Shown here piece after piece: positions 10,423 through 20,893 of a DNA stretch of 64,000 bases; within the stretch, counting starts at the first letter, position 1; each line of letters begins with the position of its first letter. The translations under genes and the position numbers were made by a program. Under the pieces are notes generated by a model that saw only the letters and a program-made list of their open reading frames with translations, was not told the DNA's origin and ran no database searches. Where the stretch lies: positions 46,720,779-46,784,778 of the forward strand of contig NC_090319.1 in the NCBI RefSeq assembly GCF_040869045.1, written 5' to 3'. This stretch comes from Eurosta solidaginis (Eukaryota > Arthropoda > Insecta > Diptera > Tephritidae).

Positions 10423-13400
10423 CAGGGGCGGATACAGGTCTCCAGATGAGGGGGGGGGGCGGTCATGGCCGAAAGCTCAAAATCCATTTTTGCCATGGAT
10501 GTCAGTAATATAAATTAATGATTAACTTCAGAACACCATTTTGACATTATTACAAATAAACCTATCGAATTTATCTTTAAGCACTCAAATAATCTCAACT
10601 AATTGAAAGAATTCGAACAAAAAACAATCAAGAAATGATTTTATACAGCTCAAAGGTAGAAGCTAGTTCTTTCTGATAAGAGAGTTTCACTTGTGGATTT
10701 AACTAAATGGAGTTATTTTGAATCTATATCTATTGCAGCAATCAAAAGAGGAAAAAAAAGATGAATAATTTTGTTTATTGATAATAAGTTTATTTCAATA
10801 TATTCGTTGACAGAATAAATCTGTAGCTTTGTTACAAAGATGTTTTTGAAACGGTATACATTATTATTTTTCATAAACTAACGTCAAGCTGTTATGAAAC
10901 AGTTCTATATAATAAAATCAATTTTTCGCTTCCCTTTTTTTGCGTATCTTTCTATTATGTTTTCAACGTCGATTTTAATATCATAATGTACGTGTAAAAG
11001 TGTTAAGCCAGTGAGCCTATCTTCAGTCATAGTTGTTCGTAACCATGTTTTTAATCGCCGAAGGCTAGAAAAGCTTCTTTCAGGAGAAGCATTACTGACC
11101 GGCAATGTAGCCAAAATGTTCAATAGAATCCTTATCAGTGGAAAAGCGTTTTCGTCGCAGTGATATAGAACTTCTACTGCCGATTTTGGTATCGATTTTT
11201 GCTCAAGCTTTTTTGTCCAGAGTTCGGTCCAAACTTCATACTCTCCTGTCAAATGGACGGTATTTTTTTCGTTTTTCTTCAAGAAATATGAGTCTCGTTC
11301 GCCTATAGATTTCACCAGTTTCAAAGCATTTTTTTCTTTGAAAGTGTATCATTTTGTACAATTTTCGACGGCAGAAGTAAATTCAAATTAAAAACGTCCA
11401 ACGTTTCTTCTGGCAATCTTTCTTGAAGGTCAATTATAATATGGTCTAATAAAGGAATAAAAATCGCTTTTTGATAATACTCTTCGGCAGTAGGTGCGGT
11501 AAAGTTCGAGCGATATATTTGTCTACTTGTTAGACGCGGAATGTGAATCTCAAAATCTAATTTATCAGCCAAACTCGTAATTTTCTCAAACAATTCCGAA
11601 AACTTACCATCTGCATTCGCTCTATAATTCTGGAGTACAATGAGTGTGTTATTCAAAGCTTCAGTAGCATGATTCAAATCAATAGAAGGAGATTGTAAAA
11701 GTAGATTCAATGGTCGCGTTACTGAAAGGACATTGTTCAAACAAATCATTTGTATTATGAATTCTGTGTCGCAAATTGCCTTTATCAACGAACGAGCTTC
11801 TGAAGTCGTTTTCGGGTCCTGCCATGTTGTGAATTCCTTCAAAGCATTTACAATTTCTGTGATACTGTCTTCAAATTGTATAACACCATCATGTCTTTCT
11901 GACCAACGTGTCTCACACAGTCCACTCAAAGATTCATTGAGATGCTTTTTGAAAACCAGGTGACGTTTACCTGAAGAATTAGCAAAACTTATAATTTTTT
12001 TCATCAAAGCCATGTAATCTCTTGTTTGAGGAACATTTGAGGTTTTTGCAAGTGAGTTATTGAGTGCATGATTTAAACAAGGACAAGATCTAGCTTATAA
12101 ACAAAATTTAACAATTTCTTGAACAGCCCCTTTTATTTCTGAAACCAAGACTGAACAGCTATCTGTTCCGATGCCAACGCACTTAAGGAAATCGAGCACG
12201 AATTTTTTCAGAATATCAACAACTATATGACCTAATGCTATTCCTGTGAGCCGTTTCTCTTCATTATGAACATCCTCTTGACAGATTGAATCAAAAGTGT
12301 CCACGAATGTTAAAAAATCTTCCCGAATTCTACCTTCATGAATATAACGCAAACAAAGGCTGAGTTGTTCAATATGTCCTGAATCTGTTGTCTCATCAAA
12401 TTCAATTGCATAACAGTCTGCACTCATTATCCTGTCTATCAAAATATCTTGAATTTCTTCTTTGCAATAGTTTATTAACTCATTTTGCGTGGTTTTGCTT
12501 ATATACGTGGCTTTAGAAGATGCAGTTCGTAAATTATTTTCTAATACAGTATCACCACCAGCGACTCGGTACTGAAGAAGAGCGCGAAAATTACCCTGAT
12601 TCACTGAAGATTCATGAGGATCCAGTGGACCATCATCTCGATGACCTCTGAATGCAAGATTTTGACGCCCCCAAAAATATTACATTCTGGATCATAACAT
12701 GCAATAAGTTTCTGTTCTTTTCAATTTGAGCAACGCGATGAGAGTTGAGTATATTTGTCACTTGCAAATATGAAGCAATACTCACAAAAACAGCCTTTCG
12801 AAATGTCCGAGTAAACCAACCACTCGTTTTCGATAAAATAGTGACGTCGAAAGTATCGTTTTTCAATTTTTCCTTTCTTAATATGATTTGAAAAAGGAAA
12901 TACGTAATCATTCGGTGGTGACCATGGTTCTTTCAGTAATTTGAATTTTGTATAATCATCCATCAAATGTTTGTTCTCTACAAAAAAACCTATATCGAAT
13001 TTATTCTGAACTGAGTGTTGACCTGATGCAATTGTTAGAGTTGCCGAAGGCTGTACGTCGATAACTGCGTTATTATTAACACAATCGCCTTTAACAAAAT
13101 TAATTGCTTCTGCCGTGACATAAGTTTCTTCATTAACTGTATTTTGCAAATTTGGAAGCTTAAAAAAATACGAATCAATACTTCTTGCAGCTGGTCTTTT
13201 GTTGTTTCTTCTCACTGAATCATCATCCTAAAAACAAAACATGTCGAATGGTTTTCATACATATCATTTATCTAGTTAATTCACTCAATATTTGATATCT
13301 TAATAATTTTTGAGCCTGCCCTCACGAAAAAAAGTCTCATTTGGGTTTATATTCGAACGACCAATTCAAATCTGAATTTCCACAGTTCTTGAAACCAAAT

Positions 13401-13954
13401 TAGGTTTTTTTTGAAGACTTGACCTAATTTGACATAGTGGCAAACCCAAATTGGGTGTTAGAAAATAAACCAAAATTGGCTATGAAAATCTCTGTGAATT
13501 GAATATATAGGAACAATCAAACATACCATTTCGGAACGACTGTAATACAAATAAAAGTGTTAGTAAGCGATTTAAAAGCAAGTATCCCTTTATTTCAACT
13601 GCGCCAAGACGTGGACGAAAGACAACTGCCAATCAAAATTCAAAAATCTATTTTACTGTTGACTTAACAAGTGCAAACGTATGTATTGTTGTGTATGCAG
13701 CATTGTTGTCATACATTGCGTATATATGTACAAATATTTGTGTGTAGCATAGAAACGACAGGGCTAATGTCGCTATCTGCTTCTAGCGACACGGTCAAAG
13801 TGTAGCTCTGATATTGCATAACTGAAACGACATATTAGGTGTGTTCCGGAACTTTTATAAAAAAAAAATGAAGTTGGTTGGTGATATGAAGAATTTTTTT
13901 ATGTTTTGCAAGGTAACCATGTTTCAATTATTTTACTCACGCCCTCCCCCCCTG
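10423..13954 (-). mobile_element. hAT transposon (ZMYM/DUF4371 type), inserted in a LINE
   Basis: The left end begins CAGGGGCGGATACAGG. The right end, read inward on the minus strand, begins CAGGGGGGGAGGGCGTGAG. The element is about 3.5 kb and carries one transposase gene on the minus strand. LINE sequence of the same copy lies on both sides (10200-10422 and 13955-14430), so this is an insertion. I could not find the 8-bp target duplication expected of hAT elements, so one end may be rearranged. The outer ends resemble those of the hAT at 38757-43701. Confidence 0.75.
10905..13215 (-). pseudogene. hAT transposase, ZMYM/DUF4371 type, broken
   Basis: The reading starts at 13215 (MRRNNKRP...). 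The N-terminal part has a degenerate TTF-type zinc-finger region (WSPPNDYVFP, GCFCEYCFIF). The next frame (12604-12095) has the DUF4371 region with AIEFDETTD and GIGTDSC, which fit catalytic-core aspartates. The last part (11321-10905) is the hAT dimerisation domain: LPVSNASPERSFSSLRRLKTW then EDRLTGL. Defects: frame changes between 12721 and 12604, an in-frame TAA at 12095-12097, and a frameshift at 11321-11324 beside a T-run. No activity is expected. The family cuts and pastes DNA as a dimer. A C-terminal fragment of the same family is at 38850-39415. Confidence 0.85.
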
Positions 13955-14430
13955 TAAATCCATATAGCGGCTCTCGTTCATTGAAGTCTGCTAAATCATC
14001 TTGCTTGGCTGCATAATCTACCTTGTTTTTGGCTCGGAGATTATTTAGGACTCTAATGCATTCAAACATTAGCTTCGTGTAGTTGTGTAAGATTTCAAAG
14101 CATGCAAGGCTACCTAGTTGTCTAACATAATGAAGACACTCCTCGAGGATAAACCTCTCCGCAAACTTCGATTGCATGGATATCCGCCTGAAAATAGTTG
14201 GATAGCATTTCACTGGTATCGATTTCTGGAAGTTCTGCGTTTTTTCGCCATCAAATTTTTATCCATCCGTAAACCCGACCTATGAGTGCGGGTCAGTAAA
14301 TGGACTCTCTCTTACCGTGAGAGATTTCTCCACAATGAACAACTCAATGTTCCGTGATATTCCGAGCGCAGGGGCAAATGCAGAAGGTAGTTGCAATATG
14401 GGACCGTTAGATAGTTGTATGAATCTTTAT
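13955..14430 (-). pseudogene. RNase H LINE relic, right half (RNase H region)
   Basis: The minus-strand frame 14213-13955 aligns with 45480-45256: both open with MKCYPTIF/MRCYPTIF and contain AKNKV after an RNase H-like region. Further upstream (about 14250-14270) the minus strand reads FTDG, the first RNase H aspartate box. The frame then runs directly into the hAT end at 13954. Bases 14300-14430 still resemble 45600-45700. Dead copy. Confidence 0.65.
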
Positions 14431-15990
14431 GAAAACTGGCACAATAAACCATACACAAGGAATGCGCGACAACGCTTTTTCGTCCCTAAAACTTTTAAAG
14501 TCGGCTTTGTTCAAAGGCGCTATTTAATTTAATATCAAACACTACTGGAGGCGAGAAACTAACTTCGTTTTGTCAGTTTTAGTGTTATAACTAAATTCCC
14601 GGAACTTTATTGCTTACAGCGCGCACATTTACATACATATATATATATATAACCCCGTTTAGCCCTCAGCTTAGTGTCATAAATCTTCGACAAGTGTCAT
14701 TTGCCATTTGGTGCCAAAACGTTTATGGCTTTTAAAATTTGCGATATGCATCTGGGCAGAAAATATTTTTCACATGCACGCACATGGAAAATATGTATAT
14801 AGTTCTATATACAAACTGTAAAACCAACAACATCAATAACACAAAAAGCAACAATTGCTGTGATTGTTAGTGTCATCATTGTTATAAATGTTGACTTACA
14901 TTGCATTCGATCTATGCATTTTGTTTTTGTTGGCCTTTGCCGCAAAAGGGCGTTGTTGTTGTTTATCATTTGAATATTTAGTTGTTGGCGTTGTGCTTTT
15001 GTTGTTCTATGTTCGAATGTATGTATAAAGTTGTTATTATCCATCCAATATGCGTCATATATCAGTAGCATACATGTGTGTATATACATACATAGATAAT
15101 ATAGAAACCGACATTGCATTGCCTGTTGGTGTTGACATCTTAGCAGCTGACAATGGCAATGGACAGATTAAGCTTCAATATTTTGTTTTTGCAGAGCTAT
15201 TTAGGATAACGGCAAAAGGCATATTCATGTGTTGATGTTAGTGCCAAAACCGTTGAGCAAAGAAGTTCCCTGCAAAAAATGCGATTAGTCTAGGCTGAAT
15301 CCGGGATGAGTCGCAAAGGAGTATGCGACCAATGCCAGTTTTTATCTCTTTGTATGAGTTGAAATGTACCCTCTTGTTTGAGCATGTCTTATGAATAAAC
15401 TAATTGTACCCATTTATACCCGAAAGGGATCGATAGGACCATTCCCCTTTGTACCCAAATGGGCACATATGAAGCCTGGTCCTTTTTCGGTTCAATAAAG
15501 ACTCAAATAGGATGCGGTTTTTCATGGCAGAAAACAATCGAACATTTATTTGGTGAATGTTGTTCGCCCGCTTTTCAAAATGGAATAAAAAATATTCTCC
15601 GATATTTAATCCTAACTCCGGCGTTGTCATTAAGTCCTAGTAATTTAGGTTCCGTTAAGGGTTCCGCATTTTTCTTAATAACTCGATGCAATCACCTGTG
15701 ATCTTTATTCATTTCGTTGCCGTATTTTTTTAAAAATTTCTTAAAATGGACTACAAAAATTCGCACTAAAGGGGATCAATTATGTCCAAACGATCGGAGA
15801 TTAATCTCTTTAGGGATTGATCGCACGATTTTGTACACGGTTAGTGTGAAGTAATTTGGCAACTTTGCTAGTTAAAACAAAGACCGACACGTATCTGGTA
15901 CCGGTTAAAATAAACAATTTTCTATGTGTATATGAATTTTGGTTTGTCATTTTACAATTTTGAAATGCAACGCTTTTCTGGTGAATGCGT
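14431..15990. other. No gene seen
   Basis: Low-complexity and AT-rich sequence: (TA)n at 14637-14653, and a CAACAA/GTTGTT-rich stretch at 14820-15010. Open frames here are short and lack recognisable motifs. A hAT-like end CAGGGGCGGA at 15991 has no partner that I could find. Confidence 0.45.
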
Positions 15991-16222
15991 CAGGGGCGGA
16001 GAAAATAGAGGGCTATTTGGTTCAATGAGAACAGGTGGATGGTTTTTTGTAATAGTATTTTTTCCTTTTTATATTGAAATAAACAATTTTTTACAATAAA
16101 AAAAACAATGATAACATTCAAATCCATTTTTATTTTTTAAATTTAGATATGTATTAGGCAAAAAAAAAGCAAATTCAATCTCAAAATTTCATAATCTATA
16201 CATGACCTAAGCAGAGTGTTGT

Positions 16223-17050
16223 TCAAAGCACTTGATACAAATGGGTATGTTCAATTGATACAGAAGGTATCATTTTTGCAGTTTTTCGAGCATAAGAAGT
16301 TACCCGTTCTTCAGCCATCGTTTTGAAGCACACCAAACATCTTTTTCTATTTTTTCTCTTGGGTCCTTCAGCTTCCTTCAAAATATGCTTGATTGAAACA
16401 GGGGTTATTTGCGGTGTCTGTGGTTGCTCAGAGACCACGGACATATCTGTTGGTTCCTGTTCTTTCTCATATGCGTAGAAATCAAATGGAACTTCGGTAT
16501 TTGCAACTACTACGTCTGGAAATGTCGTCCTTTCCCCTTCTACTGACTGCCATATTGACTCAAAAACTGTTTCAGATACATCCGGATTTATATTATTTTC
16601 CTCAGAAATATTTTCCGGCTCGACCACTTGCTCCTCAAGGACACGATAAGTTGATGGCGTTAAACTAAAATCTGATAGAAGGACGTTGAATGAACGAGAT
16701 GTTGATGGTCTTGAGCTGAAATCTGGTGAAGGGATGCTGGGTGAACGATATGTTGACGGTTTATCAGAACGCGAGGATTGTCTATCTGTTACCAGATTGT
16801 CTAGCATTTCTTTACAATCGTCACACGCAGACGGAGGTGGTATTGTGATGCATATTATTTGCTCCACACTAGTTGAAGTGGGCGGAACAACTTCTACATC
16901 TGACTCTTCATCACAACTACTAGAAGGAGTGTAATCCTTGTCTCTATCAACATCATCATCGTGTTCTGAGTCACAAAAATCTGACAGATCTGAGAGATTA
17001 GAATTCAAAGCTTCATTTATCTCTTTATTACTATGTTTTTTCCTTGACAT
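16223..17050 (-). CDS. piggyBac-derived protein lacking the DDE core
   Basis: A 275-aa open frame starting at 17050 (MSRKKHSNKE). Residues 1-60 are rich in Asp, Glu and Ser (DSEHDDDVDRDKDYTPSSS), the acidic, disordered N-terminus usual for piggyBac-type transposases. The middle holds Ser/Thr/Pro repeats of SPDFSSRPSTSR type. The last 40 residues (KRKNRKRCLVCF...) resemble the start of the C-terminal cysteine-rich domain, with only one C-x2-C pair surviving. The central catalytic domain with its Asp triad (about 350 aa) is absent. It could be an internal-deletion copy still open because it is young, or an exapted DNA- or protein-binding remnant. A perfect-stem hairpin lies about 80 bp upstream. 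No TTAA-flanked TIR pair was found. Family assignment is moderate. Confidence 0.55.
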   Translation of the reverse strand: MSRKKHSNKEINEALNSNLSDLSDFCDSEHDDDVDRDKDYTPSSSCDEESDVEVVPPTSTSVEQIICITIPPPSACDDCKEMLDNLVTDRQSSRSDKPSTYRSPSIPSPDFSSRPSTSRSFNVLLSDFSLTPSTYRVLEEQVVEPENISEENNINPDVSETVFESIWQSVEGERTTFPDVVVANTEVPFDFYAYEKEQEPTDMSVVSEQPQTPQITPVSIKHILKEAEGPKRKNRKRCLVCFKTMAEERVTSYARKTAKMIPSVSIEHTHLYQVL

Positions 17051-17128
17051 CCTTTCTTGTTTTCTTTTTTTTTCAAATTAGCTGAATTAATTCGTCTAAA
17101 GCAATAAAGAAAGACAAAATTGTTAATT

Positions 17129-17196
17129 GTGCGCCGGTGATCACGCGGCCCCAGTAAGAAATTTTACTTCCTGGGGCCGCGTGATCACCGGTGCAC
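17129..17196. repeat. 68-bp GC-rich hairpin (inverted repeat)
   Basis: Arms 17129-17154 and 17171-17196 (26 nt each) pair at 25 of 26 positions; the core is CCGGTGATCACGCGGCCCC. The short spacer itself contains GTAA/TTAC. It is far more GC-rich than its surroundings. It lies just upstream of the piggyBac-like frame, and a TTAA occurs at 17123-17126. It could be a transposon terminus or a MITE end. Confidence 0.9.
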
Positions 17197-17329
17197 AGAC
17201 GGAAAATTGATGAAAAATCATAGAAAAAGTGAAAATTTTCACTTTCTGTTTTCATATGTACAATAAATAGACATAAAAAGAATGTTTTCAGAAAAAAAAA
17301 ATATTTTGACCCGAATGAGTAAATCGCGA

Positions 17330-18840
17330 TTTTGTGACTTGGCGCGAGATGTGTTAAAGATCAGTATACTTCTTATATAACGCAGTTCAATATTCTTGAT
17401 AAGTTTTTGTATAATAAATATATTTCTCAAGTTGAAGATAAGTTGAACTTTAATCCTAAATCTTTTTGGAACTATGTTTGTTCAAAGAAAGGTTGTTCTA
17501 ATATACCGAGCTGTATTAAATTTAATAACATTTGCTCTCACAGTTTGGTCGATTCGGCAAATCTTTTTGCTAACTTTTTTAAAGCTTTTTTTGTTGTTGA
17601 GGCAGATAACTTTGTTAACGGGCATCTTACTGATAGCCCCAAACGTTTAGACTTTGCGTCTTTGTCCGTATCTGAAACCGATATTATCTTGGGTATTCCT
17701 GCGTACAGTTTTCAATCAAAAATGATATCGGTGGATTGTTGACCTGCGTACAGTTTTCAATCAAAAATGATATCGGTGGATTGTTGACCTTTTTATTTAA
17801 GAATTTCTCTTTTTGTGCCATTATGCCACATTTTCATTATTTCGCTATCAGCTGGAGTGTTTGTTCATTGTTGCAAGCTGACGGCTATCACCCCTATCTT
17901 CAAGTCTGGCAATAAAAATATAGTAAGGAATTACAGGCCAAATCCAATGTGTCAACTTGTTCAAAACTTTTTGAAAAGGTGGTTAAAACAATATATCATT
18001 CGCTATCAATAGAATAGTCGATCCGTGTCAGCATGATTTTATTGCGGGACGTTCGATTGTCACAAATCTGGCTGTTTTCTCTCAGATTTGTGTCTCTGCG
18101 TTTAAAGATGGTTGTCAAGTTTCATTTCATTTCATTTATTCGGAGAATATACATTAGTACAGTAAGACAAATTGTCTTTTGTAGTACAACAAACATAATT
18201 CATATTCCTTTTTGGAAGATATGTTCTCTTTTGTTGAAGTTGAGTAAACTAATCCTTATAAATTCTCAGCAATTTCGGGTGTACCACAAGGAAGCATCCT
18301 TTGTCCTATTTTGTTCTTAATGTTTATTAATGATGTAGGCTCGTGAATAAACAATTTAAATTATTTGCTTTATGCTGACGACTTAAAACTCTTTCGGAGA
18401 ATCTCCGCTACTTATGACGCATTGCGTCTGCCAGAAGATCTAAATCATATTATTATAATTGGGCCTTATCAATGTCTTGCCACTTGAAGTTAGGCGTTTT
18501 GTTCAAAACGTAATGCTTATTTTTGACATCATATTCGGTGCCATTGGCTGTTCAGAACTACTTGGGCAGTTGAATTTCAATGTCCGTAACAGAGCTCTCG
18601 GGTTTCACAGTATATTCGGCGTTGAAATGCTGCGTTCGAAATACTTCAGTTTCGCGCCTCTTCTAAGAGCTCTTGTAGAATTTATTTGCCTATCCAGAAG
18701 TCTTGACCTGGACTTTGTCAAGCCGAGGTCTCTGCTTAAGGCACGCATGGAGTCTTATTACTTATCTCATTAAACCTCTAAGTTAACCTGTAATCTAGTC
18801 AGTAAGGTTTTTAATATTTGACTTAATAAAGATATGTGAA
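17330..18840 (+). pseudogene. jockey/CR1-like LINE ORF2, decayed copy A
   Basis: Frame 17407-17742 matches the region before the RT (FNPKSFWNYVCSKKG; DSANLFANFF). Later frames carry ITPIFKSGNKN then NYRPNP, then QHDFIAGRS near 18030, then GVPQGSIL near 18280 and YADDLKLF near 18375, the RT motifs in the correct order. The end carries RSLDLDF near 18710, also present in the minus-strand copy at 52700. The 3' tail GACTTAATAAAGATAT (about 18820) matches that copy's tail. Frameshifts and a rearranged patch at 18110-18250 break it. It is the same family as the LINE at 39417-43530. Confidence 0.8.
17700..17789 (+). repeat. Perfect 45-bp tandem duplication
   Basis: Bases 17700-17744 are repeated exactly at 17745-17789, beginning TGCGTACAGTTTTCAATCAA. 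The duplication lies inside LINE copy A and introduces a stop. Because the copies are identical, the event is recent relative to the decay of the element. Confidence 0.95.
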
Positions 18841-18999
18841 ATATTTTATTGTAAAGATATAAGCGGCATTAATTAAGGTCAGCCTCTTTATCATTTTAAA
18901 TATTCAACGTTCAGAAGTTAAAAAACCATCTACAGCAGCGAGCATAAAAATAGAAGTGAAATTAAAAAAAAATGTTTTCAATTGAAATATCCTCTTTTT

Positions 19000-19556
19000 A
19001 TTCTCGTTAACTTAAGGAAAAATTTCCACGAATTATGTAACTGGGACGAATATAGAGATCTGTTGAGGATCTATAAATGTGAAAGTAGCGAAAAGAAGTT
19101 TTCATGGGCAGTCTAGAGACTGATAAAGAGGGACTGTAAGGCAGTAGAAGAGGGACTTTTCTGTAGGGCGATATTTAGCACATACTTCCCATCAGGAAAT
19201 GATGCGGTGGAATTGTGTTACAATGTCTCCACTCCAAACACGGAGCGAAAAAATACCAAAATTGAATTTTGCGATAAAAACTTTGTTAAGTTTAAATCAC
19301 CGGAATATCACAGACGGGATTTTCTCTGCTATGTTGCAGATGGTAGGTGAAACGATTATAGAATGGCTAAGAACAATATTTGAAGTCTGCATGAAACTTA
19401 ACCACGTCCCGCAATCTTGGAGAACAACTCGAGTGGTCTCCATACCGAAAACGGAAAGAACCAATCATCTGCACCCGAATGACCAAAGGCCTATTAGTTT
19501 GACAACTTTTAAGCTCAAAACCTTAGATATATTTATAGATGTAAATGAAAACTAAA
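19000..19556 (+). pseudogene. LOA-type LINE, start of RT domain, relic
   Basis: Frame 19199-19555 reads MKLNHVPQSWRTTRVVSIPK followed by RPISLTTFKLKTL, the block just before RT motif 1 of LOA-clade elements. It corresponds to LNYIPKSWHTVRVIFIPK in the better copy at 32500-32580. Bases 19020-19180 look like the linker between endonuclease and RT, out of frame. The copy ends at about 19556. Confidence 0.7.
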
Positions 19557-19739
19557 ATATGAATGAAGCATTATTATCTGCTTTGGTTAACCATGAATGT
19601 AGTGAAAGCCTCGATATGCCCTTTGTATTTTTCTGGACATTCCGGACATCTCAACAGTGTTTCGAAACGAGCAAACAACGACAGTCTCAACTGGACTGAA
19701 GTACATCCGCCTTAACAAATTGATGTCTTGAAATTTGGC

Positions 19740-20890
19740 CCATATATCCAAGCTCCTGGAGTCGGGGAGAGTTTATGGCAGCATGGTTGAATTTTGGTCT
19801 CATAATAGTTTTAAATGTCTACTATACCATTTAGAAAAAAACCTTTGTGTTTTGCCATAGAGTCGAGTGCATACGAAGAAAGCTGTTATTGTAGCCTTGA
19901 GGATACTCTCCGAACATTTTGGGGAGTGTTATCGATGTTGATGGTCCTTTTTCGGACATAGATCCATTATGTTCCGGTAACAAGTACCATTAAGTTACTA
20001 GTCCGACCATCTCGAGAACGATTTAACAGGACTACTTTGAGCTTTCCAGGCCATCGCGCCCTCCTTTTACCACCACCTAGTTTCTTGAGGAACGTGGATT
20101 CGCAAGAGCCTCGACAGCTAAATATTTGAATAATACATGCATATTTATAACAGGAATCGCTTCGCGTAGCTAAGGTTGGCAATTGGGTTGCGAAAGCTAT
20201 TAATTGCGCTTATCAATCACTTGAATCCCGACGAAAAAAGCTCTTGTAGCTTTGTGTAAGTTAGCATCGTGCTCAGCATTTCACTTGAGGGTTCCGTCCA
20301 GTGTAACCCCTAGGTCCCTAGGTATTTAGCCTCCATTGAAAATTTGTTGCATCGCTGTATGCAGATTATTAAGTCATCTGTCAACCTTTGTGTCGCAAGC
20401 CCATTGGGTTTCTGCAGTTGAAGGAGGTAAAATATGACTACTGTCCACAAGACAGAAAAAGTACACACCCATAAGTGTGAAAATTGACTCGATTATTCCT
20501 TCCAGCACAAGACTGATTTTACTTCTTTCACCGTGATTATATCCTTGCCAATTACAGCTTGTTTGAAAGCCTTATATGACGAGCTTTCGAAATCAAATTA
20601 GATGTTGCTGTATTGGGCTATATTTTTTTACCCCAAGGTCTTTTTAGTTTTTTGCATGAAGCTATGAACAGCTGTCTCCGTGGATTTTTCTGACTGATAG
20701 GCAAATTGATTTCAACACATAGGGAGCTTGTAAAGGTTGACGTTCCTCATGTAACACTATTTCATAAGAGTTTCAAAATGCCACTTAACAATTTGAAAGA
20801 AATAATCAGCAATGCATTCAACCAAAAAACATCAGAAATCCAACAAAGAGCTTCCATTGATAAATCTAGGTGATGTAGATTTGACTTGCG
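19740..20890 (-). pseudogene. LOA/I-type LINE RT relic, rearranged
   Basis: Bases 19790-19900 match 45950-46030 (thumb region). Bases 20260-20330 match the block at 46070-46120 (TTTCACTTGAGGGTTC, AGTGTAACCCC, GCCTCCATT). At 20645-20715 the minus strand reads FAYQSEKSTETAVHSF, the LOA-clade QHAYxxGRSTETAL box. Frames are broken throughout, and a foreign GC-rich patch lies at 19967-20180. The copy stops at the edge of the DINE-like element at 20894. Confidence 0.6.
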
Positions 20891-20893
20891 TGT

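Noticed and set aside
15991..16010. Solitary hAT-like end CAGGGGCGGA
   Set aside because: No inverted partner, no transposase and no duplication found nearby.
16223..17050. Treating the Ser/Thr-rich frame as a host nuclear protein
   Set aside because: The acidic start plus terminal RKRCLVCF pattern fits piggyBac-derived sequence better, and no host synteny is visible.
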